The notes: generated by a model not told the origin, from the letters alone. 64,000 bases of DNA from Pseudo-nitzschia pungens (GCA_037355855.1 CM074758.1:7537001-7601000); one strand, 5' to 3'; positions 21,517-32,739 are shown, numbered from the stretch's first letter. A program made the numbers and translations.

Positions 21517-21560
21517 ATACTGCGAACACCGTACCGGTACCGTATGTTACGAGTAAGTAG

Positions 21561-21789
21561 TACTACGGATCGCCTAACAATTGAAATAAAAGTTTTTTTA
21601 CCGGACGTGTACCAAAAAAAAAAGAACCAATAAAGAGATCACTGAAAACCCTCAGACCCCCCTCTGAGTCTGTCAATACATGGAAATGATGACGGTCTGA
21701 GGGTTTTCAGTGATCTCTTTATTGGTTCTTTTTTTTGGTACACGTCCGGTAAAAAAACTTTTATTTCAATTGTTAGGCGATCCGTAGTA
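21561..21789. mobile_element. Foldback element with 96-98-bp near-perfect inverted arms
   Basis: The left arm 21561-21658 and right arm 21694-21789 are reverse complements; the only difference I find is an A10 versus T8 run. The outer ends are TACTACGGATCGCC and GGCGATCCGTAGTA. The 35-nt loop has no coding content. It would form a very stable hairpin. No transposase is nearby, so it looks like a MITE/foldback insertion or a palindromic duplication. Confidence 0.85.
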
Positions 21790-23444
21790 ATGAATGATGA
21801 TTGATGATTCCAAATTCGAATTCGAAAAGATTTCGGATTACGAATTTTTCGAGTTTCGATTTTCGATTTTGACGCGCCTTTCGCACTCGCCTTTTTCCCT
21901 ACTAAGACTTCGCGTCGAAACAGTACAGTTAAGTTACCCTTGTAAGTAAGGTTAACGTAACCTTAAGTTACTCGTACATGAAAAATAAATAGCGCGGTAC
22001 TCGTATCCTCGGTTCCAGGTCAATACCAAAAAATAGGACGTTCATAATAATACTTCGTATTATTCAATTCGTGCCGCTCGTAAGAGACTAATTTTAGCGA
22101 TTCAAAAATGAGCTGTCCCGACTACGGTAGTCAAGAAACAGAACTTGTGGTCCCATTCTCCAATGGTAAATATCGGTAAATAAATACGAAGTATCAATCA
22201 CCGTATTAAATTTTCGAATGTGTATTGAAAATTTAAGACGGAGATTCAATTTAACAAGGAGAATAGTACTACCGGTACAGCACGTTGATCTTGTACAATC
22301 ACCATGCGCTTTTTGTTACACAGTGCGAGTACGAGTATTACCATTATTAGGTTCATCGACAGTAACTAATTTTACTGCACAGAAATACGAGATTCCATTG
22401 ATTCCATTATTTAGAATTGAACACGGAGATGCAAAAATCTTCTCGAATAGGAGGAGCGGCACGAATTGAACATGAATGTCCTAGCTTTCGGTATTGACCC
22501 TCCTCGGTGCCCATCTTTGGGACCAGCGAGTACCAAGTCCACAACACAAGACTATTACTGGCACGGTCAATGAGTCTACAAAATGATACAAAAAACACTA
22601 CTACTACTACTACTACTATTATGACTTTTATTACTACTTTTTACTATATATATGATTCAACATTTTGATCGAAAGTTGTGCCTTCTAACAAGCTCAGTTT
22701 CACGTAGTACGTTTACACTGTAAGAGGTGCTGCTGCTGCTGCTGCTGCTGCTACCACTACTAGTACTAATAGTAACATGTTTTGAGAGAGCAGAAATGGT
22801 GGTGGTAGTAGTAGTATGCAGAACCGAGAACATCACCAGACCAATACCTACGGCACGGGTACCGTACTGCGGTCTCATCCTGCAATGCCACAGTTTCTTA
22901 CAAGAACCTACAGCTCGGAACGAGAGACGATCTCTGCATTATTGTCAAGTTGGAGTAGATTACTAGCTCATGTAATCAAAGTACCAGCACTGTTTGCACG
23001 GCAATGAATGCGTCGTGTTGTTGTTGCTGCTGCTGGCAGGAAGTAACGATATTATTCCACACCAGCACTTTGTTCACACTTTTGTGAATCAGTTCCTTGT
23101 CAATACAATCCGCAGGACAACAGAGTAAAAATAACTCTGACTAAACAATCACAGTTGGTAAACCCAATAGATACATGTAACATGTTACATTAAATAATTA
23201 CTGAACAATTCTTGTTTCAAGTACACTTCTTTCTTCATAGAAAAATTGTTCAGCATGCAAACCCCCACTGGAAAGTTTTCTACTACCATCACTCTGTAAG
23301 AAAAAGTGTTGGCAGAGTAATTCTAAACTTCATTTCCAATTCTCTCTTTCCAATTCATGACGCACGTACGGTAATACTTCTGTCAAGTTTCTCTTTGTGC
23401 TTTTGATTTCAATTCATTTTTCGTTTCGTCGTGCTGGGTTACAG
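21790..23444. other. Gene-free AT-rich spacer
   Basis: No supported gene. Contains ACT trinucleotide runs (about 22598-22618), TGC runs (about 22729-22752) and scattered CGTACGGTAAGGTTA-like words common in the spacers of this window. Confidence 0.5.
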
Positions 23445-23539
23445 TACTACGAAATTCGTAACAGCTGTCCTCTGGTCAACGTAGAAATTAGTACATTGGT
23501 ACGTAGAACCAACGGACAGCTGTTAGGAACTTTGTAGTA
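23445..23539. mobile_element. MITE of the CAGCTGTCC family, copy 1
   Basis: About 95 bp with 26-bp imperfect inverted ends: left TACTACGAAATTCGTAACAG then CTGTCC; the right end is its near reverse complement ending GTAGTA. The core GTAGAAATTAGTA is shared with the copy at 44748. Confidence 0.75.
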
Positions 23540-23549
23540 CACTGCTCAA

Positions 23550-26500
23550 TCAACTGTCCAATAAAGTGTCTCGACTTCCGACAAACCCTTTGAAAAAATG
23601 ACTCGTAGAGAGATCACGAAGTCCCTGCTGCGATCCGTCCAATTTCCTCTTTCCCCATTTCTTGGAGGCAAACCTGGCAACTCGATCTCTCGCGGTTTCA
23701 AATTGGTTCTTGGCAAAATCACCAAGAGCTTGAATTGCCTCCTGCCCGCGATCCAATTTTGCAATCCCCGCTATCGCAGCTACTTCTACTTTTGTCGTCA
23801 CTTGTTGATGAACAATCTTTGTGCCTTCCTTGCTCTTCTTCAAAGCCTTGCCGGTCGAAGCCTTTATTTTTTTCTTGATGCCCTTGGTGTTCACGAGTCT
23901 GGGTTTCATCGATTCCAGAATCGGAGAGGCTGGTGCTTCGATGTAGTTCTCCGTGGAACGGATGGTTGCCTGGCGAAAGGATTCGGCAATGCTTGCGAGA
24001 GCCTCTCGAGTGCGAGCAAAAGGAACGGATTCCACGAGTTTGGGTTGCATATATTGACGATGCATCGGAGATGCTGGCACCTCGATGGAACGGATCGTTT
24101 TCTGGCGAATGGATTCGGCGATGTTTGCCAGGGCTTCTCTCGTTCGTGCCGAACGATCCGTACCAGATTCCACGAGTTTGGGCTGCATGGATTGAAGGAT
24201 TGGGTACGCTGGTTGTTGGATGAAACTTTCCGTCGAACGGATGGTTGCCTCGCGAATGAATTCGGCAATGCTGGCAAGGGCCCCTCTTTTGCGTCCTGGA
24301 CGATGCCCGTCGAGTTCATCGTTTGAATCCCCGTATTCGCTGTGTGTTTCGGCTCGTTTCCTTTTGAAAATCTTTTTCGCCCTGTCCCCAACAGCTTGTT
24401 TCACAGAGCTAGCAAAGATTTCGACTTTTTCGAATTTGTGAGCATCAACATTGTTCGCCAGAGCAATTTTCAATAGAGTATCGTTTCGCAAGAGTGGGCC
24501 ATTCTCGTTCGACGTCTCGGTAGTAATGTTGGTGATGTCGTGGTCAAACTCCTCGGGTTGCCTTTCGTTCCCTCTCAAGTAGTGGTGGCTTGCATCTTGC
24601 TCCATGTGGTGTTCAAACGATTCGTTTGTGACTGGGACTTTGACAGCGTTGCTTACCGTTGAAGGAGAAGGAACGGCAGCAAGAATTTTGTGGTGCACTC
24701 TTTCTCGCTCTCTTAGATCCACAATGTCTTTCTCCAACAACATGATTTTGTCTTCGAGTTCGCGTCGGTGCTCCAGCTCGTGTTCCAAATCCATCGCCAG
24801 AGTCTCGGCTTGATGACTAACTTGTTGAACGAGAGCGATGGCCGTCTCTTTTTCTTGCAAGAGTGTCTCACTGTTCTTCTGTTCCAATTGATATTTTTCG
24901 GATAAGGCCGTGTTCTGTCGCAACTCTTCCTCCAGCGACTGCTCGGCTTGCTCGAGCTTTACTTTGAAGATATTGCTCTCGTCCACGGCCAATGCTAGGG
25001 ACTTACTGCAATGGTTTTCCGCGTGATTGATGTTACCGTTCGGTGAAAAAAAGTCGACAATTTGAAATCCCCGCTTTGATAGTTGGTTGCTCTCCGTGGA
25101 ACTCCCGGTGTTGGTGTCCTCGGTATCTTGCGGTTGCTCTTCCGCGGTAGTGTCGATCACAAACCACGAGTCGATCAAGTTGTCGTGGTAGGAGGATGGG
25201 AACACAACCGAGATAATCTTGACGAGTCGCTCGTTGTCCACCCCGGACAGGCTTGCTACCAGGAAGATACCGCTGCAATAAAAGCCGACCACGATGAAGA
25301 CCTTTTGGCAAAAGCGATAGGCTTTCCTTCGTTTCCTCCGTCGCAGCTTCTCTTCGAGGCTCTTCCCGCCCAACTGGCTTGTGCGTGACGTTTCGATAGT
25401 TCTGGTGTTGGACATGACCGACGGTGAAAGGCAATCCGTAAAGTCCAATCGTTTCCGAACAGGAGGATCTTCTTCTTCGTCGTAATATTTTTGGACGCTG
25501 CGATTGTTGCTTCCATCGTAGTAGTAATTGGATCGTGAGGGTGTGCTCACGACCGATTTCGCCAACGACGGTGGGGATGCCTTGGTCGGAGTCATTTGCA
25601 GTGAACGGTTTGGTTGTGGATTTAATGCTGCAGTCAAGAGGCTCGTACAGTATTGCTCCCTCACCAACATCGCCTCTTCCACAACTTCGTCCAGGGAATA
25701 TTCAAGGTCACCACGATTGTCATTGCCGTCAGGGTCGCTGCGACAGTGTATGTTGACATAGCCCAGGGGATCGTGGAGGGCGCCAACATCTGGCACGTCG
25801 GTCCACTCTGGATCATTGGGGTCCTTCTTGTAGCGAACTCCGCCAGCTCCGTACAATAGCATCAACGAGTTGTCCGCCAGGATCGTGATGGCCACCTGAA
25901 TCGTTTGCGAGGACGAGGCATGGGCTTGCTTGCTGTAGTCATCGTCCGTGATATCCGGCGCCAAAACACGAAAGATTTCATGAGCAGCAATTCCGTACGG
26001 TCGCCGCACGCAGACTTTGGTGAGATTCGATGTGTATTCAAAGGGAACGCGAAGAGCGGAGTCTCGAAACCGATCAAATTGCTCCTTCTGCCCTTTGAGG
26101 CTCGAGTTGGCGTGACCCTTTTCGCTGCTCCCCCTCTCGCGCAGTCGCAGTTTTCTCTTGCTCCGATCCATTACTCTTCGATTGCTCTTCTTGGGGCTCT
26201 TGGTGTTGCAAACGTGGGCAACATGGTTTAGGTTCTCACCGGCTTGGTCACTACTTCTTCTTGTTTGCTTTTGCGTGTTAGTGCGGTCATCTCCCGCACT
26301 CATTTTCTGTTTCAGTTCGATAATCGCTTTCTCTTCCGGTTTCGGTTCGTCCCGCGCCCCAATAGAGAACGACGCCGGCAACTCGTATCCTTTACTCGTA
26401 TCCGTACTTGTACTGTTCGGACAACCGAAACGGTCCCCGTCGCCTTTTTCGTCACGGCAGTCACCCAGTCCGTAGTCGGAGAGGTACTCCCAGTCGTAAT

Positions 26501-26717
26501 TGTTGTCCACGGCTTCGTCGGTGGGGAAAAACTCGATCTCTTCCTCCGGATACTGCCACACGGGCCCTCCTATAAATCCAACTCCCGTGCTCGATAGATC
26601 GGGGAGCGTCTCCTCTTCTTCCAATTCGGGAAGGGACTCGTCGTCGTCCTCTCCGTTCTCCGGTAGTGACAATTTTCCGTCTTCCTCTTCGCGTTGGGAC
26701 TCTTTGATGGTAATCAT
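23550..26717 (-). CDS. Single-pass membrane, coiled-coil protein of unknown function
   Basis: The first ATG of this 1,055-residue single-exon frame is at 26717; the two codons before it start with TTG. I do not recognise a family. Residues 1-110 are acidic. About 210-370 form a compact, possibly folded domain (FEYTSNLTKVCVRRPYGIAAHEIFRVLAPDI ... QVAITILADNSLMLLYGAGGVRYKKDP). A basic cluster at 456-466 precedes one hydrophobic segment (about 472-492, VFIVVGFYCSGIFLVASLSG). About 580-680 is a Leu/Glu heptad coiled coil. The C-terminus holds three copies, about 40-50 residues apart, of an AL-A-SIAE-xRxATIRS unit followed by P-SP-L-SM-P-LV. The tail is Lys-rich. A type II or tail-in-cytosol membrane protein tethering something through the coiled coil is possible, but that is inference. 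Confidence 0.7.
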   Translation of the reverse strand: MITIKESQREEEDGKLSLPENGEDDDESLPELEEEETLPDLSSTGVGFIGGPVWQYPEEEIEFFPTDEAVDNNYDWEYLSDYGLGDCRDEKGDGDRFGCPNSTSTDTSKGYELPASFSIGARDEPKPEEKAIIELKQKMSAGDDRTNTQKQTRRSSDQAGENLNHVAHVCNTKSPKKSNRRVMDRSKRKLRLRERGSSEKGHANSSLKGQKEQFDRFRDSALRVPFEYTSNLTKVCVRRPYGIAAHEIFRVLAPDITDDDYSKQAHASSSQTIQVAITILADNSLMLLYGAGGVRYKKDPNDPEWTDVPDVGALHDPLGYVNIHCRSDPDGNDNRGDLEYSLDEVVEEAMLVREQYCTSLLTAALNPQPNRSLQMTPTKASPPSLAKSVVSTPSRSNYYYDGSNNRSVQKYYDEEEDPPVRKRLDFTDCLSPSVMSNTRTIETSRTSQLGGKSLEEKLRRRKRRKAYRFCQKVFIVVGFYCSGIFLVASLSGVDNERLVKIISVVFPSSYHDNLIDSWFVIDTTAEEQPQDTEDTNTGSSTESNQLSKRGFQIVDFFSPNGNINHAENHCSKSLALAVDESNIFKVKLEQAEQSLEEELRQNTALSEKYQLEQKNSETLLQEKETAIALVQQVSHQAETLAMDLEHELEHRRELEDKIMLLEKDIVDLRERERVHHKILAAVPSPSTVSNAVKVPVTNESFEHHMEQDASHHYLRGNERQPEEFDHDITNITTETSNENGPLLRNDTLLKIALANNVDAHKFEKVEIFASSVKQAVGDRAKKIFKRKRAETHSEYGDSNDELDGHRPGRKRGALASIAEFIREATIRSTESFIQQPAYPILQSMQPKLVESGTDRSARTREALANIAESIRQKTIRSIEVPASPMHRQYMQPKLVESVPFARTREALASIAESFRQATIRSTENYIEAPASPILESMKPRLVNTKGIKKKIKASTGKALKKSKEGTKIVHQQVTTKVEVAAIAGIAKLDRGQEAIQALGDFAKNQFETARDRVARFASKKWGKRKLDGSQQGLRDLSTSHFFKGFVGSRDTLLDS

Positions 26718-27619
26718 CGCCAATCAAGTCGAGTGGTGGTGGTAAATATAATGATACCAGTCTTGAATGGGTGCGCAAAGGTTGAGGTCCGGTTCGTGGC
26801 TGCCAGCTAGATAAATCGAAGCCTTCTGGTGGGGGTTCACCATGGTGATATGTTGGCTTCCAATTGGTTGCCTCGCTGACTAAAAAATCTCATGTCCCGT
26901 GTTGAACGTTTTTGATATGGTCGCGTTGCGGGCAGCCTGACTTGTCAATCCCATAGAATGACAAAAATTTGAAAAAAGTCATTTAAGGCGCGAATGCCAC
27001 CCAAACGTTTTTTAACATAAGCATCCACCGATAAACTTGCGTCAGGCGAATAATACCGGTAAGGTTAAGTTAGCTTCTGAGACACGATTATTTTTTTCTT
27101 TTTGAAATTTTTTTTTATTTCGGTATCCGTCATCATTGTGATTAAGTTAGGGATAGGGTTTTGAGTGTTATTTTCATTTTGGGAAAGGATTCATAATTCT
27201 CTTTATTTCACTTTTAAGGTTAGGGTTGGTAGGAATGGTATGTTCTGAGATGACAGATGACATCGATTGTTCCTTTCTGCGAAGGAGAGGATGATGATTG
27301 ATTGATCTTTGATGATCATTCCATGTTCCTCCGTCCTCCGAAAACATCAACGAACGACGGGATCGATCTTTCTCCTCCACAAACACGTTGAAGAAAAAAA
27401 GCGAGACGACAACTGTCCAGCATCTTCGTCAATAATTACTTCGTATTATTATTAGAAGTATTTTGTAAACAGGAAATACAATTCAGGCTTTTGTTCTACA
27501 ATTGAGTTTATTCATTCCCAGACAGCAACAGAAACGGCAAAAGTGTCCTAGACTTTTGCGGATAAACTACCGATTTTACACATCCACCAACACCTACCAA
27601 ACCACAAACGCAACTCACA
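26718..27619. other. Divergent intergenic promoter region
   Basis: Lies between the 5' ends of the membrane/coiled-coil gene (minus) and the IFRD gene (plus). AT-rich with T-runs near 27088-27120. No gene is supported. Confidence 0.5.
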
Positions 27620-29095
27620 ATGGGCAAGAAAGGACGATCCAAGCGACGCGCCCGCGGCAACGACAGCGACGACGACGACGATCTATCGGTGAACGGGGCT
27701 GCGGACTATCTCTCCGAGTCGCACACCATCGACGGATTGCTGAGCCACAACGGCGACACGACCACCGTCGGATCCCTGCCCGACGATGCATCCTGGGGCA
27801 TCCACGACGACGACGATGATGCCTACCAGAGAAAGGGCGGGGCAAACAACACCGACCAGCAGTCCGTCGAAGCCAACCAACAAAAATTGTCCGAAATGCT
27901 GGGATCCACCGTTCCGGAATTCGCCTCGGAAAAACGCTCGTCCAAGCGGGAGGCCATGCTCAAGGCGTGGTTCAAGGCGCTGACCCACTACGCGACCCTC
28001 CCGCCCTACGACGTCGTGGAGGAGTGGAGGGAGGAACTCGTCAAGGCCTGCGGCAGCTACGCCCTCCTGAGGGGTTCCCCCTCGGAGCAGTACGCGGGCT
28101 GCCGGGTGCTGGAGGCCATGGCCGTTCTGGTGGCCGACCACGATCTCTACGACCTCGTTGCGAAGCGGCTCGTCAGGACCATCCAGGGGACGCACAAGGC
28201 GGTCCCGGTGCGGGTGAGCGCCCTGAGGGCCCTCGGAATGGTCGTCTTTTGCGGAATCGAGGACGACGTGATCACCGAATCGGTCCTGGATCTCTGCGAG
28301 GCGGTCCTCCGGAGCGAATACCGGGGCCAGTCCACGCCCCCGGCCCTGAGAGCCTGCGCCTGGCAGGTCTGGACGCTGCTGGCGACCACCGTCCACGAGC
28401 TCTACGTGGCCGGCAAGAACCACGAGTCGACGGGCCGGGGCCTCCTGCTCTTACCGGTGGTGTCCGAGTGCCTGGAATCGGACGACCACTCGCTCCGGGA
28501 AGCCGCCGGGCAGGCCGTGGCCTTTGTCCACGATTGCCGGCTCCGGCTCGGCGTGGATGGAGACGACGACCGGGCGGAAGCCAGGAACGCCACCGATGCC
28601 AAGTACGCGCTGGGATCGTGGGAGGGATCGGAATGGGAGAACGACATCGACGAAATCACGCAAACGATTTACGACCTGGCGCACGCCAGCGGCCACAATC
28701 TGTCCAAGAAGGCCAAAAAGGAGCAGCGGTACGTCTTTCGAGACTACCTCGGGATGCTCCAGGACAACGAAACCCCCGAGGTGGTGGTCCAGTTTCGTGG
28801 CGGGAGCCTCGAGCTGACCAGTTTCGGCGACATTTGCGCGCTGGACTTTGTCAAGCGCTGTTTGCAGGGCGGCTTCCAGATCCAGCTGCTGACGAATCCC
28901 ACCCTCCAGGCCATTTTCGGATGCGACGGTGCCGCCCTGGGATATTCGAACGGATACAGCCAGCTCGAAAAACGCCTCCTTCTTTCCAAGACGAGCGAGG
29001 CCGCCAAGCTGAAGGACCAGGATCGGCACAAGGGACGCAAGAAGCGGCAGAACGTGAAAAATCACTTTTTGACGGCCGACGGAGATTGCATTTGA
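27620..29095 (+). CDS. IFRD (interferon-related developmental regulator) family protein
   Basis: A single exon of 491 residues with ATG in a CTCACAATGGG context. The first 90 residues are basic then acidic and low complexity. About 95-310 is an alpha-helical HEAT-like region (SSKREAMLKAWFKALTHYATLPPYDVVEEWREELVKAC...ALRALGMVVFCG). The C-terminal IFRD motif is clear: LSKKAKKEQRYVFRDYLGMLQDNETPEVVVQFRGGSLELTSFGDICALDFVKRCLQGGFQIQLLTNPTLQAIF, followed by a basic tail. Animal IFRD1/TIS7 acts as a transcriptional coregulator and yeast Ifh/Ifrd-like proteins have been linked to ribosome hibernation; which role applies here cannot be told from sequence. Strong GC bias marks it off from the flanking spacers. 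Confidence 0.88.
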   Translation: MGKKGRSKRRARGNDSDDDDDLSVNGAADYLSESHTIDGLLSHNGDTTTVGSLPDDASWGIHDDDDDAYQRKGGANNTDQQSVEANQQKLSEMLGSTVPEFASEKRSSKREAMLKAWFKALTHYATLPPYDVVEEWREELVKACGSYALLRGSPSEQYAGCRVLEAMAVLVADHDLYDLVAKRLVRTIQGTHKAVPVRVSALRALGMVVFCGIEDDVITESVLDLCEAVLRSEYRGQSTPPALRACAWQVWTLLATTVHELYVAGKNHESTGRGLLLLPVVSECLESDDHSLREAAGQAVAFVHDCRLRLGVDGDDDRAEARNATDAKYALGSWEGSEWENDIDEITQTIYDLAHASGHNLSKKAKKEQRYVFRDYLGMLQDNETPEVVVQFRGGSLELTSFGDICALDFVKRCLQGGFQIQLLTNPTLQAIFGCDGAALGYSNGYSQLEKRLLLSKTSEAAKLKDQDRHKGRKKRQNVKNHFLTADGDCI

Positions 29096-29631
29096 TTGAG
29101 AGAAAACGGTTTCGGGAACGAAGTGGGCAGCCCGCGCGACGCAGAACGATTGGTTGAGAGAGGGGACGGATGATTCCTGCGGGCGAACCGTGGATGTTGT
29201 TGCAAAAAAGGATGCGCGGATAGCCGTCGGTATGCAGTAGAGCACTACTAGTACGGTAGGTGCAACGGCAATGCGTGAGTGATGTGTTGTGTTGAGATGT
29301 GTTGCAGATACTCGCGAGTGGCTACGATTCCAGTGCCAACACCCGCAAGCGATTGCCCCTGTTATGATCGCAGATGCATTCAAGACACGATTCAAACGGC
29401 GGCGAAACATTGAAAAATAGTGCATCCGAGGTGCACAAACATACTACATCATTCGTATTACAATGAATTTTGAAAAAGAAAAGACGAGTTTCAATTGTAA
29501 CGACAACAAAGCAATGATTTGTAGCTAGTGTAATGTACTCTATGATGGTGATCTTTTTCGTTGCCCGTGACTGCGAAACCCGTTTGTCACCATTGTTTCT
29601 CTCTTGATATCACACTGTCACTGCGCCACAA
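29096..29631. other. Spacer between convergent genes
   Basis: 3' flanks of the IFRD (plus) and TBC (minus) genes. No gene is supported. Confidence 0.5.
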
Positions 29632-32027
29632 CTACTGCTGCTGTTTCTGCTGCTGCTCGGACTCCCATTCCCTTTCGTACTTTGCAATGACTTTCCGTCT
29701 CAACGGAATCTTGAGTGCCATGTCCATGATTTGGCCGCCCTCCACACGTTCGGGGAGCTCTCGGAAAAACGTCAAGATCTCTTCAAACGACATCTTGAGG
29801 AGCTGCGCCTGATACTTTTGCAGCAGGGCCAGCATGATTCTGTAAATGATTTTCCACCCCTCTCCCAAAAAGGCATCCCACACACGAAATACCAGGTCGA
29901 ACTTGAAACTGCTCGTGTATTGCGTCAACAACCACTGTGTAGCGTACATAGTGACGTGGACGTGTTCCTTTTCAAAGTGTCTCGCGAGTCGAGACAAGTA
30001 GTGATGGATGAGCTTCTCGGCCACATACAAAACCTTGTGGGTTTGGAGCATTCCCTCCCCAAACAATCCCCTCATGTGGCACGGTTTGTCACTCATGACC
30101 GCTGCAACGCAATCCACAAACGAGCAAGAATTGTGTGAGTCCAACAGCATAAATTTTCTCGACTGAGTGTGCTCGGTTGCAATCAATCGAAGCAAAGAAG
30201 CAAACACACACCATCGGCATACAACAAAAACAACAAACAACAAAAACACTCACAAACCAGCATCCAAAACGCTTCCTCTTCCGTCATGAGGGTCAGGAAC
30301 ATGCCCGCGATAAAGTTCATTCCCTGGCAGTAACCCACTTCCGGATCGTAGTAGCTGTACGCCCGCAGGACCCGCCTCAGGGCGGCCTGGCCGCTCTGCG
30401 TGGTCGCTCGTATCGTGCAGCGATCGGTTCCGTCGCAAATCGAATACTGTTGCAGGGCGACCGAGGTAGTCGCACCGGCGTCCCCCCCGGACAGCGTCGA
30501 TGCCATCCGAAGGTCCATTTCGAGATTGAGAATCAATGCCGCCAGTTCCGGATCACAAATTCCGGATCCATTGAGATTGGGATTGTTGTTGTTGTTGTTG
30601 TTGTTGTAATGGGTATTGCTGCTGCTGCTGTTGCTGCTTGCCGGAGACGACGCAGAACCACCACCAGCCGCGTCGTACGACAACGCCCTTTCCCCATCGC
30701 TGCTGTCCGATTGGGGAATCGGTCGTTCTTCTTCGTAAAACAAATTGTGTCGGGGAAACGTGCGGTGAATATCGCGTTCGATAATGTCCTGGATGCTTCG
30801 AAAATCCCTCGTTGCCGCATAATTGGCATGATTGCTATTATTGTTTTTGCTGCCGCTGTTGATAGTGTTGTTGTTATTGCTCCCCCTCTCGCTCGATTCC
30901 GGTGGAGAGGACCGCGTTGCGTCGCCTCTCGTCGGTTTCATCGGAGACGGTGTCGTCGTTGCCGTCACCGATGGCGACACCGACGATTGCTTCGACTTGT
31001 TGGGCGACGTGTTGGTGAACGTGCTCGCCTCCGACGCCATCGACGTGGGAGAGGTTCGATTCGAGTTGGAATTCGAGTTGGAATTGGAATTCGAGTGGCT
31101 CTCCAGCCGTTCCGGAGTGTGTTCGCCACCGCTCGACTCGCCGCACGCGACATCGTACGAACCAGATGCGTCCATCAGCGACTGCTGCCGCTTCTTCCTC
31201 TTGTTCCGGGCCTGGAGCTCCCGGCAATTCTCGAGCATGGCATCGCTCGTGATCCGTACAATCTCCGGGTACATCCCCGGAACCACAATCCCTCCTCCCA
31301 GAGCCAACCACACCCTGCCACGCATCGAATCCGGGATTCCCTTTCGCAATCTCCGGAGGACGACCGCGTTGGAACCAAAAATGGGAACCTGGCGGGGAAT
31401 TGGTTTTTTCTGGAGCAACCATTGGGACTGCTGCTGTATGTTCTTGAGAGACGACGGCGACAACGACGACGAAGAGCTGCCTCGTTTCGTGTTCGTGTTC
31501 ACGCTGCCCCTGGCGCTTTCCTGTTGCTTGGAGAGTTTTCCTTGCTTGCTCTGCTTGTCCCAGCCCTGCAGGGTCGTCTTCCATTTCTTTTCCCTCGAAA
31601 GGGTCCGTTCCGACTCGGCAAAGCTCGGAACGTTAATGTTTTCGGCACCATTCGTTTCGAGAATGTGTCCCTTCGAATCAATGTTCACGATAAAACCGTA
31701 TCGATCGAGTTGCAGCGGCATGGTTTCGCTGTCGTTGTCGTCGTTCGGGTTGCAATTGTAATTATAATTGTAATTGCTATTGTAATTGTCGTCGTCGTGA
31801 TTGTTTCTCCTTCGGGTGCTCGTAATGGTGGTGGTCCGAGCGTCGTTTTGGGGTGGGTAGTAGTAGTTGCGGGAACGACGGCCGGGTGACGAATGAATCA
31901 CTTCGACGTTGTGTTGTTCTTCCGGATCACCAAAATCCTCCAGAGACGAAATGCTGGTAGCCGTGCACGCTGTGGTCGTGCTCGTAGGAGTGATGGAAAT
32001 GGCTCTCGTCGCTTTACGGCTCCCTCG

Positions 32028-32059
<32 letters not shown>

Positions 32060-32222
32060 GATCCTTGTTGTTGTGGATGCTGTTGTTGTTGCTGTTGCTG
32101 TTGCTTCTGTGAGTAGCTCTCTTGCTCTTACTCGTGCTCGCACTGCCGGGAGATAGAAAGGAAGGGACACTACTCGCGCTGAGGGACGGAAAGTTTGTTT
32201 CCGCTAACACAAATGGACCCAT
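29632..32222 (-). CDS. TBC-domain Rab GTPase-activating protein (2 exons)
   Basis: Exon 1 is 30254-32222 and exon 2 is 29632-30101; the 152-nt intron is GTGAGT...GCAG and joins in phase, giving 812 residues. The N-terminal 300 residues are Ser/Asn/Thr-rich. The TBC domain starts at [17 protein letters not shown] and has the arginine finger in [14 protein letters not shown] and the glutamine finger in [17 protein letters not shown] (Gln about 633). Exon 2 supplies [18 protein letters not shown] and [23 protein letters not shown]. Known TBC proteins speed GTP hydrolysis by Rabs with this dual finger. The R and Q fingers are usually about 40 residues apart; here some 140 residues, mostly Asn/Ser-rich and poly-Asn, lie between them. 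Another large insert follows [12 protein letters not shown]. The Rab partner cannot be predicted. Confidence 0.9.
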
Positions 32223-32739
32223 GTAGTCTGGCTATGAAGGAGCTACTTGTGAGTGAGTGGTTCCCAATCGTTGCAGTCCGATTCAAGTCGATTCGAATCG
32301 ATTCGAATCGATCCACTGGACAGGACAGGGTAGAGTAGGATTCGATGATTCGATTCGACTGGATTCGATTCAATTCAATCAATTGAATTCGATTGGATTT
32401 AATTGGATTGGATTGGATTGGATGATTCGATCCGCAACGTTCCAATGGATGGATCGATAGATACGGTAGATGAATTCCAACTACACCGGAATCAATCAAC
32501 CGAAGCAAATGAATCAATCAATTCAAATTACTGCGCACCAGGAAATTTAGTATTCCCCAACCGAACGGTGACACAATCGGTAACCCAAATACTAACAGAA
32601 CCGGAACGTCTCAACAAAAAGAATCCCGGACAATGACACGACCGAGTCAGTCGGTCAGTCTCGCAACGAGATTGATGAAGGATCGCAATTGGCAGCACGG
32701 ATAGCGCTCAACAAATGACAATGCGTGCAGCCCGTCCCC

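Larger units (their letters stand above)
17962..21518 (-). mobile_element. Unit B: Crypton-like tyrosine-recombinase transposon
   Basis: About 3.55 kb bounded by direct repeats of about 35 bp (17962-17996 and 21482-21516), with the recombinase gene on the minus strand. Inside the boundaries are imperfect inverted arms (18191-18345 against 21066-21250). No reverse transcriptase, DDE transposase or protease frame is present, which fits Cryptons, whose only gene is a tyrosine recombinase. The true ends are inferred from comparison with unit A. Confidence 0.65.

Noticed and set aside
27967..29157. 396-codon frame overlapping the IFRD gene
   Set aside because: Alternative frame in GC-rich coding DNA; the IFRD frame has the conserved motif.
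30177..31889. 570-codon plus-strand ORF
   Set aside because: Antisense to TBC exon 1; low-complexity shadow.
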